A stretch of DNA of 64,000 bases from Azolla caroliniana (Eukaryota > Polypodiophyta): NCBI GenBank assembly GCA_043228905.1, contig JBHGNT010000001.1:34472001-34536000 (forward strand), given 5' to 3'. Below are positions 22,419 through 32,625 of the stretch, one piece after another. The notes beneath the pieces are model-generated. The model saw only the letters and a list, made by a program, of their open reading frames with translations, was not told where the DNA came from and made no database searches. Within the stretch, counting starts at the first letter, position 1. Each line of letters begins with the position of its first letter. A program made the translations under genes and the position numbers.

Positions 22419-23372
22419 GCTCTATAAAACGAGGGAGGGGTCTCTTGTAAAAGGGTTGCCCATTTTGAGTTAGGAGGGTATACCGTTAAATCTAAGGGTA
22501 TGGTAGTTTTCTCCTCTTCTTACTTTCTTTCAGGGTTTCATTTAGGTCTTCTTCTTCGTCGTCTTGTAGGTCTCAGTCCTTTGCGTGATCTTCCTTTGGA
22601 GTGGAGGTTTAGGGTTCCCAATCTTTGGTGGGTTTCGCGTTTTGTTAGTTCCCCATTTTGGGTTTAGTCTGATTGAGAGCTCATATGCTCTGAGGGTTTC
22701 CTGTGCAAGACCCCACTCGCATACGCGATCCTGAGTGCTCCCCGATTGGTGACTTGGCGGAAGACAACTATTGTGCTTTGGTAAGAAGGCCCCTCCTCAG
22801 CCCGAGTGCTCCCCGATTGGAACTTGCCTATAAACGGCCGTTGTATCTGTTCGGTATTGGACCGGCTCAAAACCAGCATTGTAACTTGTGTCCCGTGTAA
22901 ATACATATGAGAAAAATTCAATGTGCACATGTTTGTGTCGGTGTCATTGGGTTTTCATTCTGTCTGGATGCGCTTGTGATGTGTGTGTGGGTTGAGTCAT
23001 TTTGAGTCGCATCATGTCTCCTCTTTCAGTCTAGAGACTCGTCGTCTTGTATATACCGGGTCCCGGTCGGGCCGTGTGATTTTTGCTCTTCCCCTTTCTG
23101 TACATAAGAGGGTGCGAAGAGTCAGTGTGCGTGTATGTGCTCTCCCTCTCTTCAATCTGGTGGCTTTCGGAATGCATCCGGACCCATCCGGATCTGTCCA
23201 GTTTGGTTGCTTCCAGCTCGCATCTGGAATCGTCTCGGTTGGTGCCACAATTGGTGTAACCAGCCCCAGAGAAAATGGCCTTCCGGTATCCATCTCTCCC
23301 TGGTCTGGGACCCCGGTGGTCCCGCCTGATCTCACACATGCGCGTGGATTTCTTCGACACCCCATTCTGTGA
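22419..23372 (+). other. LTR-like DNA of uncertain family
   Basis: Opens with CTCTATAAAACGAGGGAG, a TATA box in a setting like the J2 LTR, then transcript-leader-like T- and G-rich DNA. A 17-bp string GAGTGCTCCCCGATTGG recurs at 22733 and 22804. A second promoter-like patch lies near 23050. The right end (GACCCCGGTGGTCCCGCC and on to TTCTTCGACA, 23309-23358) matches the end style of the J and J2 LTRs. It may hold the 3' LTR of J2 and another LTR, both rearranged. Confidence 0.4.
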
Positions 23373-23508
23373 TATGTTAGCAGCACTAAGGACCGGGGGT
23401 TGCTATATTGGGCCGGTGTAGCCGAACAACTTGTCAGCTATACAGATGTCGATTGGGCCGAAAATGCCATCGACTGCAGGTCTACATCTGGATATGGCCT
23501 TGGCTTAA
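23373..23508 (+). pseudogene. Scrap of copia reverse transcriptase/RNase H
   Basis: About 45 codons read YVSSTKDRGLLYWAGVAEQL and then YTDVDWAENAIDCRSTSGYG, matching the start of RNase H in elements C (37841-37960) and F. Both ends are abrupt and no LTR goes with it. It is closer to C and F than to A or E. Confidence 0.75.
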
Positions 23509-23512
23509 ACAA

Positions 23513-24491
23513 GTTGTGACAATTTTCTGGTGCACCAGGTGTGCAATACCTCGATATGCCAAACTTGAAGGGGATGAATGAAAGGAGGAATGAGAAATAC
23601 GACCAAAAAGACGAGTGGGAAACCAATTTCGACTTCGGGCAGACCAGGAAAATTGAGACCAGACGTAGGGGGTGTCATGAAATAGCATGGTATGGCATTA
23701 AAAGGATTTGAACCCATGACCTTGTGTCACATGGGTTGAAGCCCTACCATTAAGCTATACATTGTATGTATTGTTTTCATTTATTATTTAACTATAGAAA
23801 ATTGATGTATATTCCAGATTTCTCTGGAAAATTCCAGAAACTTCAAGAATACTCTTGACAACACTATGAAAAGAGGCACAAGGCATTATTTCGAACCAAT
23901 TCAGTTCAACGCCAATCTTAAGCCTCCTAGCTATTCTTGTACTTACTCTTCATATAAAATATCACCCGTTATCATCATTCTCTCTCTCTTTGGGGCACAA
24001 GTGATGAGAGTGGTTGGCTATGCACACTCTGCCCTAAACAAGTTCGCGAGTCTGAGTATCACACTTTGATACAATGCTCTGAGCATGATCATATTCGACC
24101 ATGCTTTCCACATCTCTTCGACCGAGCCCAATCCTTGCATAAATTCCTCTCACAGCCACAATGTGCACTCTCGATTGCAACATTGATTGGTAAAGATCTT
24201 GAACATCGAGAGTCACTACTCACTTTCACACGTATCACATGAAATGTAATATTTTTGGTCTCATAGGTCATATTTGATCTCCGAAGACGATAATATAATC
24301 TATCTATCTATCTCTCGCTCTCTTGTGAGTCTTACACACTCCCTTGCTCTTAGTACTAATCTCATAGTACTTTCCTTCTCTAGTACTAATTCTCATTCTG
24401 TTTTTAGTACTATTCTTGACAGTTTGAACCGAATTGGTCATCCTCTTATCCCTCCTTCCCTTCATACTAATCGTCTTATCCTCCCTTGTAA
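23513..24491. other. Unassigned DNA before the Ty3 gag, with a tRNA-like module
   Basis: No coding region. A TATAAAATA string near 23955, a CT run, and several AGTACTA motifs (24354-24412) precede the Ty3 gag start, so this may include the decayed LTR and leader of that element. No matching second LTR was found. Confidence 0.35.
23702..23758 (-). repeat. tRNA-like module with pol III A and B boxes (SINE head or tRNA relic)
   Basis: On the minus strand the order is TAGCTTAATGG (A box), about 32 bp, then GGTTCAAATCC (B box). Spacing fits a tRNA or tRNA-derived SINE head. I see no clean cloverleaf or CCA-ready acceptor stem, so not a working tRNA. Confidence 0.6.
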
Positions 24492-25300
24492 ATGGCAAGT
24501 ATTAGTGCTCAAGAATACTAATCTATTTTCTCAGAGCTCCAGTGCTTAAAAGAGAAGTTTGTAGGACTAGAACAAGAAAATCACCGTCTGCTGGGGGGGG
24601 GATCTTCAACAAATAGCTCTAGAAAAACAACAACACGGGGAGCTGACGTTATGTGTGCAACAACTTGAAGCGACTATTGTATCATTACAACAACAAGGAT
24701 CAAGCACTTAGGGGACTCACAAAAAACCCAAGATCGGTCTTCCTATGAAATTTGATGGGACCCGAACACAGTTTAGAGGTTTTCTTAATCATGCACATTT
24801 AGTGATTCAAATGCATCCTTCTCGATATCCGACTGATGCATCACGAGTGGGAGTAGTAGGCACGCTACTTAGTGGCACGACTTTGGTGGTTCGCCCCTGT
24901 TACGGGCATGACCATTTAATATCCCGTGGTGAGAATTTACCGTAGTATTCTATACACGTGGATAAGTGTGAGGGTTAAACGAGAGTGTAAAGAAGGGGAG
25001 GATTACTTTTAAGAAGCAATCAATCACATGGTACGTCAATTCTAACAACATTCAGAACGTCAATTCTAGATGCCAAGGACAATATCAGAGCCCACCTACA
25101 CCTCAGTTGTAGCAAAACCTTTTCCAAGGGAGTCATATAATGCGTCTCCAGCAAATACTCCAACTCCGATGGAAATCGACACCACACGTTGTCGCGAACC
25201 ATTATCGGCAGAGGAAAAGCAATGACGCCGAGCAAATCGACTATGTCTTTATTGTGGTGGACTGGGGCATATTTCAGTGAATTGTCCCCATAGGCCAAGA
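24492..25300 (+). pseudogene. Ty3 gag remnant with zinc knuckle
   Basis: ATG at 24492 opens MASISAQEY, then a stop, then a coiled-coil-like LKEKFVGLEQENHRLLGG. The gag core KFDGTRTQFRGFLNHAHLVI lies at about 24748-24810. After a deleted middle part, EIDTTRCREPLSAEEKQ is followed by the knuckle CLYCGGLGHISVNC at about 25237-25278. Several frameshifts and stops. Confidence 0.75.
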
Positions 25301-25479
25301 AGACAAGTAAACCAAATAGTCGATAATACTAATTGTATTAAACCAGAGTCTATTTCAATAGGAATATCAAATAGTCCTAATAGTACTAACAACCCAAGTC
25401 TATCGAACAAATTTGATGTCCTTAGTTAGTTAGAAGAAGAGTTAAACGACTAAGTCCAACCAAAATTGGAGCCGTTTGG

Positions 25480-26082
25480 TTGGACAACCCTAGATTTGTG
25501 CAACCCATTAGTGGTTCCACCCCCTCTGAGCAAGTTAGCAATGTGTTCTTAGCTCAAGTAACAATTAGTACTAAAAGTACCCCTCCAGTACATATCTTAA
25601 CACTCTTAGATTTTGGAGTTAATTCTTGCTTCATGGATAGGAATTTTGCGCAAGCTCATCAGATATCCCTAAGAAAACTTCCCTACCTAGCATCTGTAGT
25701 AGTCATTGATGGTCGTTCCATTGCTTCTAGAAATATCATAGAAGAGTCAGAGCCAATTAGTATTGTCCCAGATAATTTAGCGTGTGTGGTATTGTTTAAT
25801 ATAATTAGTAGTCCAGAACATCCCATTGTTTTGGGGTTACCATGGTTCAAATTACACAATCCAGACATAGATTGGAGAACAAGAGAAATCAAGTATCGAC
25901 AACCCCAAGAATCTACTCATAAGGTTTCAACCATTTCGCTAAATCAAATGCGTGAGGAAGGACGCATAGAATCAATGTTTGTATTCGCAGTATCAATGAA
26001 AACTTCCAACACCACTAAGGAGGAGTCACAATTCAACTTCCAAAAAAGTATCATCATTACGCCGACGTTTTTGATAAGGTAA
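25480..26082 (+). pseudogene. Ty3 retropepsin domain, active site altered
   Basis: A 200-codon open stretch covers the aspartic protease of Ty3/gypsy Pol. The active-site triad reads LLDFGVNSCFMD, with Phe where D-S/T-G has Ser or Thr. The flap-side and C-terminal HPIVLGLPWFKLHNPDIDW block is intact. Being open for 200 codons in a wrecked element is probably chance survival. Confidence 0.75.
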
Positions 26083-26089
26083 AAGCTAG

Positions 26090-27540
26090 TACTCTTCCTC
26101 ATCATCGACCGTATGATTATCCCATTGATTTACAACCAGGAAAAGAGCCACCATGGGGACCACTCTACAACTTGTCACCAATAGAGCTTGAAGTTCTTTG
26201 AGCTTATATAGAGGAAAATTTGGCAAATGAGTTCATTCGACATTCGAAATCTCCAGCCGGTGCACCCATTTTCTTTGTCAAGAAACTGGATGGCTCACTT
26301 TGTCTAGTCATGGATTACAGTGGCTTGAATAAGGTCACCATCAGGAATAGGTCTTTTAGAAGGAATCAATGGCACTAAGTTTTTCACAAAATCGACTTAT
26401 GAGGAGCATATAACCTCGTATGGATTCGATTGGGAGACGAATGGAAGACAACTTTCCACACCAGATATGGGCACTTCGATTATATGGTTATGCCATTCGG
26501 CCTCACCAATGTGCCAACAATCTTCCAACACATGGCAAATGATATATTCCAAGATCTTTTGGACATCTTTTTAACATCTATTTGGATGATCTGCTATTGT
26601 ATTCAAAGACACATGAGGAGCATGATTCTCATGTACTATTAGTACTAAGACGACTACGAGAACATGTTCTTTATGCAAAGTTTGAGAACTGTAGTTTTGA
26701 CTGTAGCCAGGTGGAATTTCTCGGCTATGTCATTTCCTCGGAAGGCATCTCTATGGATCCGGCTAAAGTCCAAACTGTGCTAGAGTGGCAGACTCCACGT
26801 TCGTTGCGAGATGTGTAATGCTTTTTAAGATTCTCAAACATCTATCGCAAGTTTATACAAGACTACTCAAAGCTTATTTTGCCGCTCACACAACTTACAA
26901 AGAAGGGTCAATCGTTTGTTTGGTCTAACGAAGCGGACACAACTTTTGAGGGTCTCAAGAAAGCATTTACATTGGCTCCTGTTTTAGCTCATGTTGATAC
27001 GCAAAAACAATTTATCATGGAGGCAGACGCGTCAGATTTTGCACTAGGTAGTATTTTATCACAACAAGGTGACGATGAGAAGCTACATCCCTTGGTGTTT
27101 CACTCATGCAAATTTGACGCCGCCGAAATCAACTAGGAGATATTGACAAGGAGCTATTAGCAATAGTGGACTCTTTTGCACAATGGAGGTATTTTTTAGA
27201 AGGGTCTCCTCATCAAGTCACTGTATTCAGTGATCACAAGAATCTTGCCTACTTTTAGAATGCTCGCGTGTTAAATAGACGATAAGCTTGGTGGGCCCAG
27301 TTCCTCACTCATTTTGATTTTACGATTACATATCGTTTGGGCAAGCAACAGGGGAAGGCGGATGCATTATCATGACACTCGTATCTAGTTCCTCGTCTTG
27401 GTGAACCGACCTTCAACAATCAAAAGCAAGTAATCTTGGGACCGACACGACTGCAAGCAATGTGGGTCTTTGACACTCCATTGGATTCCTGCATTATCGA
27501 CACCATACGTGAAGATTTGAAGACAGATGTTTTCGCTCAA
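26090..27540 (+). pseudogene. Ty3 reverse transcriptase and RNase H, broken
   Basis: Reading across frames: ELEVL start, then [39 protein letters not shown], the catalytic YLDD box near 26577, and EFLGYVISSEGISMDPAKV. RNase H starts near 26879 with FVWSNEADTTFEGLKKAF and EADASDFALGSILSQ, and ends near 27375 with a GKADALS-like motif. At least six frameshifts or stops. Confidence 0.8.
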
Positions 27541-27558
27541 GCTATTCTAGATCAAATC

Positions 27559-28116
27559 GATTCTTGTGGAAAGAGAAACCGGCCGGAAGCTGAAGGCGGT
27601 TCGAGCAGATAACGGAGGAGAATACCGGGGGCAGTTCGAGGAGTACTGCCGCTCGAAGGGAATCAGGCTTGAATTTACCGTGCCGAAGACGCCGGAACTA
27701 AACGGACTGGCCGAGAGGATGAACCAGACCATAATGGAGAGGGTTCGGAGTATGCTAGCACATGCAAAACTATCCAAGAAGTTTTGGGCTGAGGCATTGT
27801 CGACAGCGACATATGTGATAAATAGATCACCCTCAGTACCCTTGGACGGAGACACGCCACAGAGGGTCTGGACCGGTAAGGAAGTATCCTACCGGCATCT
27901 GAAGGTATTCGGGTGTCTCGCGTACGTGCATGTAGCTAAGGACCGGAGAGGAAAGTTGGATCCAAAGACCCGGGCATGCATATTCCTCGGTTATTGCGAC
28001 GATGAGTTCGGCTACTGAGTGTGGGACCTGGTCGACAAGAAGGTATTCCGGAGTTGAGATATTATCTTCATGGAGGACAAGACGCTCGCCGATTGGGAGT
28101 CGGAGAAGAAGATAAT
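27559..28116 (+). pseudogene. Copia fragment D, integrase part (left of element C)
   Basis: Opens abruptly in the integrase core: ERETGRKLKAVRADNGGEYR, TVPKTPELNGLAERMNQTIM, RSPSVPLDGDTPQRVWTG. Closely related to E (34300-34810) and I. It has a TGA at 28016-28018 where E has CGA, and I carries the same TGA. A second TGA replaces Arg near 28053. Continues at 39276 after element C; the shared ATAAT at 28112-28116 and 39271-39275 is the C target site. Confidence 0.85.
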
Positions 28117-28502
28117 TGTTGAGAGACAAGCTCAACATTGGCCGGTTCGGCTGAAGAAGCCGAGGACTGGATCGGTTGGGACCAATCGGCTAGGCCGAGT
28201 GCGTACACCGGGAGGTCGTTAGGAAAGATATTCCGTGAGGAATATATTTGGGAGTTAGTGTAGGAGCTCTTAATGCGCATTGAAGTACTGTCAGTACTTC
28301 GGTCAGTCCTTTTAGGACTTGTATAAAAGTGCTCACTGAGCACGTCTTATGTACAGACTGAGTATTATTGTTGAATATAGTTTTTTGAGTTTCTCTCTCT
28401 GTCTCTCCCGCGTATACCGTGTAAGCTCAAGCTCTCCATTAAACCTGAGTTTCCTTTCTTCTGTTCGGTCTTAATACCTGCTTCCGCACGCTACTTTCTA
28501 CA
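28117..28502 (+). repeat. 5' LTR of element C (386 bp)
   Basis: TGTTGAGAGACAAGCTCAACA at the tip can pair GTTGAG with CTCAAC. Promoter region: AAGTACTGTCAGTACTT (28283-28299), TATAAAAG (28322-28329), and GTGCTCACTGAGCAC (28329-28343), all palindromic except the TATA box. Ends CTTTCTACA. Confidence 0.95.
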
Positions 28503-28514
28503 TGGTATCAGAGC
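28503..28514 (+). promoter_or_regulatory. Primer-binding site of element C (tRNA-iMet)
   Basis: TGGTATCAGAGC immediately after the LTR. Confidence 0.9.
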
Positions 28515-28574
28515 GCGAGGGTTGAGAACCTCTCTACAGCCGACACAACTTGACGAAGAAGAACGAGAAGAACG

Positions 28575-30150
28575 ATGGATAGAGGCATGGCGAGCTCGCT
28601 TCCAACAGAGAAGCTCGACAAAACCAACTACGCGTCTTGGTCCTACAAGATGCACCAGTACCTACTCGGGCACGGCTACTGGAGTTATGTCGAAGGAGCT
28701 AATGACGCGGCACCCGAATCGACACACAGAGACTTCCCATCGTGGGAGCAATCGGCGAGCAGGGTATTGTACTGCTTCGCGTCGTGTGTGGGCGAACAAC
28801 TATTGAGCTATGTTCGGGATGCAAAGACGCCGAAGGGTGCGTGGGAAAATCTGAAGAAGATTTTCGCCGCGAGCCCCACACCCAGGAAGCTTCAGCTCCG
28901 ACAGGAGTTGAGCAACCTACGACAACGCGACTTGTCGGTGGCGGACTATACCTCGAAGATCAAGGATATCTGCGACTCCCTCGCCTCCATAGAGGTGAAC
29001 ATCGAGGAGAGCGAGATGGTCCAGATCTGTCTCGGAGGTTTGGCGTCGAAGTTCGGAGCGTTCCGAACGGCTGTGTGTACCCGGGAGAATACGTCGTCCT
29101 TTTTCGACTTACAGTCGATGCTCCTGGTAGAGGAGAACCACGAGGGTGCGTCTACAAGCACGCACACCGACAACAGAATGCTGTACACAGAGGGAGATAG
29201 GCCCCGTGGACGTGGAGGACGAGGCGAGTCGGCACGCAATGGAGGCGGCCGACGAGATCAAGAAAGAAGGCACCGAAGTGATGCCGACAACAACTCCGGA
29301 CCATCCGGAAACAGGGGGAGTCGAAGCGATGAGAACCAGCAAGGGAAGGCCATTGCGGAGTGCTGGTACTATGGCAAGAAAGGCCACAGGGAAAGTGAGT
29401 GCTGGAAGAAGCGCGCCGATTCGGAGAGAATTGGTTCTGGGAACGGCTCCAGACATACCGACAAGGGAAATCGGCAGCGATCGCACTACGCCGAAGACTC
29501 CGGGAGAGCCGGAGAAGGGACTGCCTTCGTGACGAGACATGAAGCAAACTCAATGAAGCAGACCACCCCGAGATCGGACGAGGTGTGGTACGTAGACTCC
29601 GGCGCGTCAAACCACATGACGAGCCATAAGGAGTGGTTCTCGTACCTTGAAAAACCGATACAACCTGGAGTAGTCGCAACTGGAGACGACACTCCGCATC
29701 CGATCGCAAATGTCGGAGAAGTTCCCCTTAGCCATGTCGGGCAGAAAGGGAAACTCATGAACGTGCTGCATGTTTCGACAATCACGAAGAACTTGGTCTC
29801 GGTTGGACAGATCGTCGACCAAGGGATGGAGGTTCGGTTTACACACCTCGGGTGCTTCATTGAGGAAGAAGGTCGTGTGATTGCGCAAGGGCGCAGAGAC
29901 GAGAGGATGTTCATCCTCGATTCCACTGACGGCGGCACCGCAATGTTCGCAAAGGGACAAAAAGCCGAGTTGGACATCGACTTGTGGCACAAGCGGATAG
30001 GCCACGTCAACCACCAGCGGCTTCAAGATCTGCAATCGAAACAGGTAGTGTTCGGATTGCCCAAGTTTAGTGGCCGAAAGGCACAAATTTGTGAAACCTG
30101 CCAGCTCGGGAAGCAACACCGACTTCCTTTCCCCAACGAGCCTGCCACCT
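28575..30150 (+). pseudogene. Element C gag, protease and pre-integrase
   Basis: ATG at 28575. Gag reads YASWSYKMHQYLLGHGYWSY (UBN2-type), an Arg/Gly-rich stretch, then a zinc knuckle CWYYGKKGHRESEC at 29361 in which the second Cys is Tyr; F keeps CWYC. Protease YVDSGASNHMTSH (Asp codon 29595). LWHKRIGHVNHQRL starts the pre-integrase. A small deletion with frameshift near 30140 ends this frame. Confidence 0.88.
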
Positions 30151-31886
30151 CGACCTTATACACTCGGATGTGTGGGGGCCGGCACAAAACGTTAGTCTTG
30201 GCGGGAGCCGATATTTCGTCTCCTTCATCGACGACCACACGCGACACACGTGGATCTACCTCATTGAGAGGAAGAGCGAAGTCTTCGACTGTTTCCGGGA
30301 CCTCAAAGGGTTCGTGGAAACCGAAACGGGACGAAAGATCAAGTGCTTGCGGTCGGATGGCGGGAAAGAGTACTTTTTCGGTCAATTCAACGGTTTCCTA
30401 CAACAAATGGGAATTCGCCACGAATTCAGTTGTAGATACACGCCAGAGCAGAATGGCGTGGCCGAGAGGAAGAATCGGTCAGTTGTGGAAGTGGCACGGG
30501 CAATGTTGGAGGAGAAGAGCTTGCCCAAATTTTATTGGGCCGAGGCGGTAAGGACCGCGGTATACATCCAGAACCAGATCGGAGACAAAGTGTCGGCGCA
30601 CGAGCTATATTTCGGAACGAAGCCGAACTTGTGACACTTGAGGGTGTTCGGGAGCATTGCGTATGTGCATATACCGAAGGAGAAAAGGAGGAAGTTGGAC
30701 GCAAAGGCCGAGAAATGCATCTTGGTTGGTTACTCGGACGAGCAGAAGGGTTATAAGTGCTATAACCCTCGCACCAAACAAGCGCGTGTCAGCTGCGACG
30801 TTGTGTTTGACGAGTCCGCGTCCTGGTACTTGCCCTCGACTACGAACCTCAACTCCAATCTGAGCTCTGACGATGAGGTCAGCGAGGCCGAGATGCCTCC
30901 GGATGAGCCCGAAATCGAGACCCACGAAGAGAGTCCGATTTCACTCCGCTTAAGTGGACCGATTGGACGACTGAGTCTGTATGACCAGTCCGATGAAGAG
31001 CCGGCGAGTCGTGGAGACTCGACCGTGCATTCCCCGCACAGGAAGCCGAGGAGACGGCTTACGCGCAAAGAGAAAGGGAAGAAGAAGGTGTCAGATTCCG
31101 GCACGGATAGGAACAAGTCAGACCGACGCGAGTTCGACTCCGAGGTAACCGGTGACGGGTCTTTAAAGGTGAAGACCGCGTCGACCGAGAAGGCCTCGAC
31201 ATCGGCTAATGAGAGATTACGCCGATCTACCCGCCAAAAGAACCCAGTTATTCGGATACAACGAGTACATGGTGCATCATTATGCGTACAGGACCCGTGT
31301 AGCGGAAGTGCGTGAGCCGGAGAGCTACGCAGAAGCGGCTAAAGACGCGAATTGGCGCGCTGCGATGGAGGAAGAGATGCATGCATTGGCAGAGAACAAG
31401 ACCAGGGACCTGGTTGACACACCGAAGGGTGTGACGCCGATCGGGTGTAGATGGGTGTACAAAGTCAAGTACAACATTGGTAGCTCGGTCAACCGGTACA
31501 AGGCTCGGCTAGTGGCAAAGGGCTACGCGTAGAAACACGGCATCGACTACGATGAGACGTTTGCGCCGGTCGTGAAAATGACGACCGTCCGTGTTTTGCT
31601 GGTAGTAGCTGCGGCGAAGGGGTGGCACTTACATCAGATGGATGTAAAGAATGCGTTCCTACAAGGTGCCCTAGAGGAACAGGTGTACATGGTACAGCCC
31701 CCCGGATTTCACTCTAGAACAAACTCCTCGGCAGTATGCCGACTGAAGAAGTCCCTTTACGGATTGAAACAAGCCCTGCGTGCCTGGAACGCGAAGATCA
31801 CGCAACAACTGCGTCGGATGGGCTTCGCACGTCAAAATCGGACTCTTCCCTGTTCATCCGGAAAGGTCGATTCGGACCGGTTAGTA
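30151..31886 (+). pseudogene. Element C integrase and first half of reverse transcriptase
   Basis: Integrase: HSDVWGPAQNVSL, RSDGGKEYF, YTPEQNGVAERKNRS. A TGA at 30632-30634 interrupts the integrase, a frameshift near 31235 follows, then RT with NKTRDLVDTP, YKARLVAKGYA followed by TAG (31530-31532), MDVKNAFLQGALEEQVYM and KKSLYGLKQA. Another frameshift near 31830. Element E inserts at 31887-31891, just before the YVDD box. Confidence 0.85.
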
Positions 31887-31891
31887 TTTTA

Positions 31892-32278
31892 TGTTGGGAT
31901 TTCGGTCCCTCCGGATGGGATGTCCGGAGATGAATGACGGCAAGCCCGGTTGCGGTTACGGAGCCGGATGCGGAATGTACCCGGAGAGAGATCCGGATGA
32001 CGGCAAGCCCGGTTCCGGTTACGGAGCCGGATGATGAAGACCCTGGCTACGGAGCCGGATGCTGAAGACCCCGGTAACGGAGCCGGATGACGAATGTACC
32101 CGGAGAGAGATCCGGATGCGGGGACATATTTGTGAATATGTTTTGCCAAGAGCCCTTTGAGGTTATATTTGTAAATAGCCCGAAAGTCATATGTGTATAA
32201 ATATGACTTAGGGCAAACAACTTAGTTGTTGTTGCTCATTTTTTTACGTTTTCAGCCGAGAGAGCGAAGTGTGAGCAG

Positions 32279-32320
<42 letters not shown>

Positions 32321-32594
32321 GAGGTCGACGCCTCTGTGTATTACCGCCGCCTGTGGCGAAGACAGTGAGCTCAAGGTCGTTGCCTTGAACCTTCACCATT
32401 GTACATCCCTGTTCATAGTGATAGTTGGAGTTGTGCACTCCCGTGGTTTTTCCCGTTTAGGGTTTTCCACGTTATACCCTGTGTATTCGTCTCTCTCGTG
32501 TCTTTCTTTGTATTTCCTATTTTCTGCTGCATTGATCCGTGTTGGCTCGGTTGTGGCCGGGAGGCGAAAGATTTGATAGCGTCAAATCTCAACA
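31892..32594 (+). repeat. 5' LTR of element E (703 bp)
   Basis: Begins TGTTGGGATTTCGG, ends CTCAACA. U3 holds a GC-rich minisatellite built on ACGGAGCCGGATG. Core promoter TATAAATATGACTTAGGGCA at 32196-32215, followed by a GA microsatellite (about 32280-32317). The only base differing from the 3' LTR is near 32369 (GAGCTC against GACCTC). Confidence 0.96.
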
Positions 32595-32597
32595 ATC

Positions 32598-32609
32598 TGG
32601 TATCAGAGC
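32598..32609 (+). promoter_or_regulatory. Primer-binding site of element E (tRNA-iMet)
   Basis: TGGTATCAGAGC, three bases after the LTR end. Confidence 0.9.
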
Positions 32610-32625
32610 GACGGTAACACAGAAA

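Larger units (their letters stand above)
24492..27558 (+). mobile_element. Decayed Ty3/gypsy element, LTRs not found
   Basis: Gag with a zinc knuckle, retropepsin, reverse transcriptase and RNase H occur in Ty3 order, broken by many stops and frameshifts. The right end stops after RNase H, where copia fragment D begins. Integrase is absent. Protein wording such as [19 protein letters not shown] and EGISMDPAKVQTVLEW is closer, from memory, to chromoviruses of the Galadriel/Tcn1/fungal type than to common plant Tekay, CRM or Athila elements. Confidence 0.8.

Noticed and set aside
22419-23372. Intact 3' LTR of J2
   Set aside because: TATA setting is similar, but I could not align it along its length with 10878-11633 plus 21128-21208.
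23702-23758. Functional tRNA gene
   Set aside because: A and B boxes are present but no paired acceptor stem or clear anticodon arm could be drawn.
25480-26082. Active retropepsin
   Set aside because: Active site reads D-F-G and the element around it is wrecked.
32226-32576. 116-codon frame in the E LTRs (also 37044-37394)
   Set aside because: Contains a Glu-Arg run made by the GA microsatellite; lies in R/U5 of an LTR and is duplicated with it.
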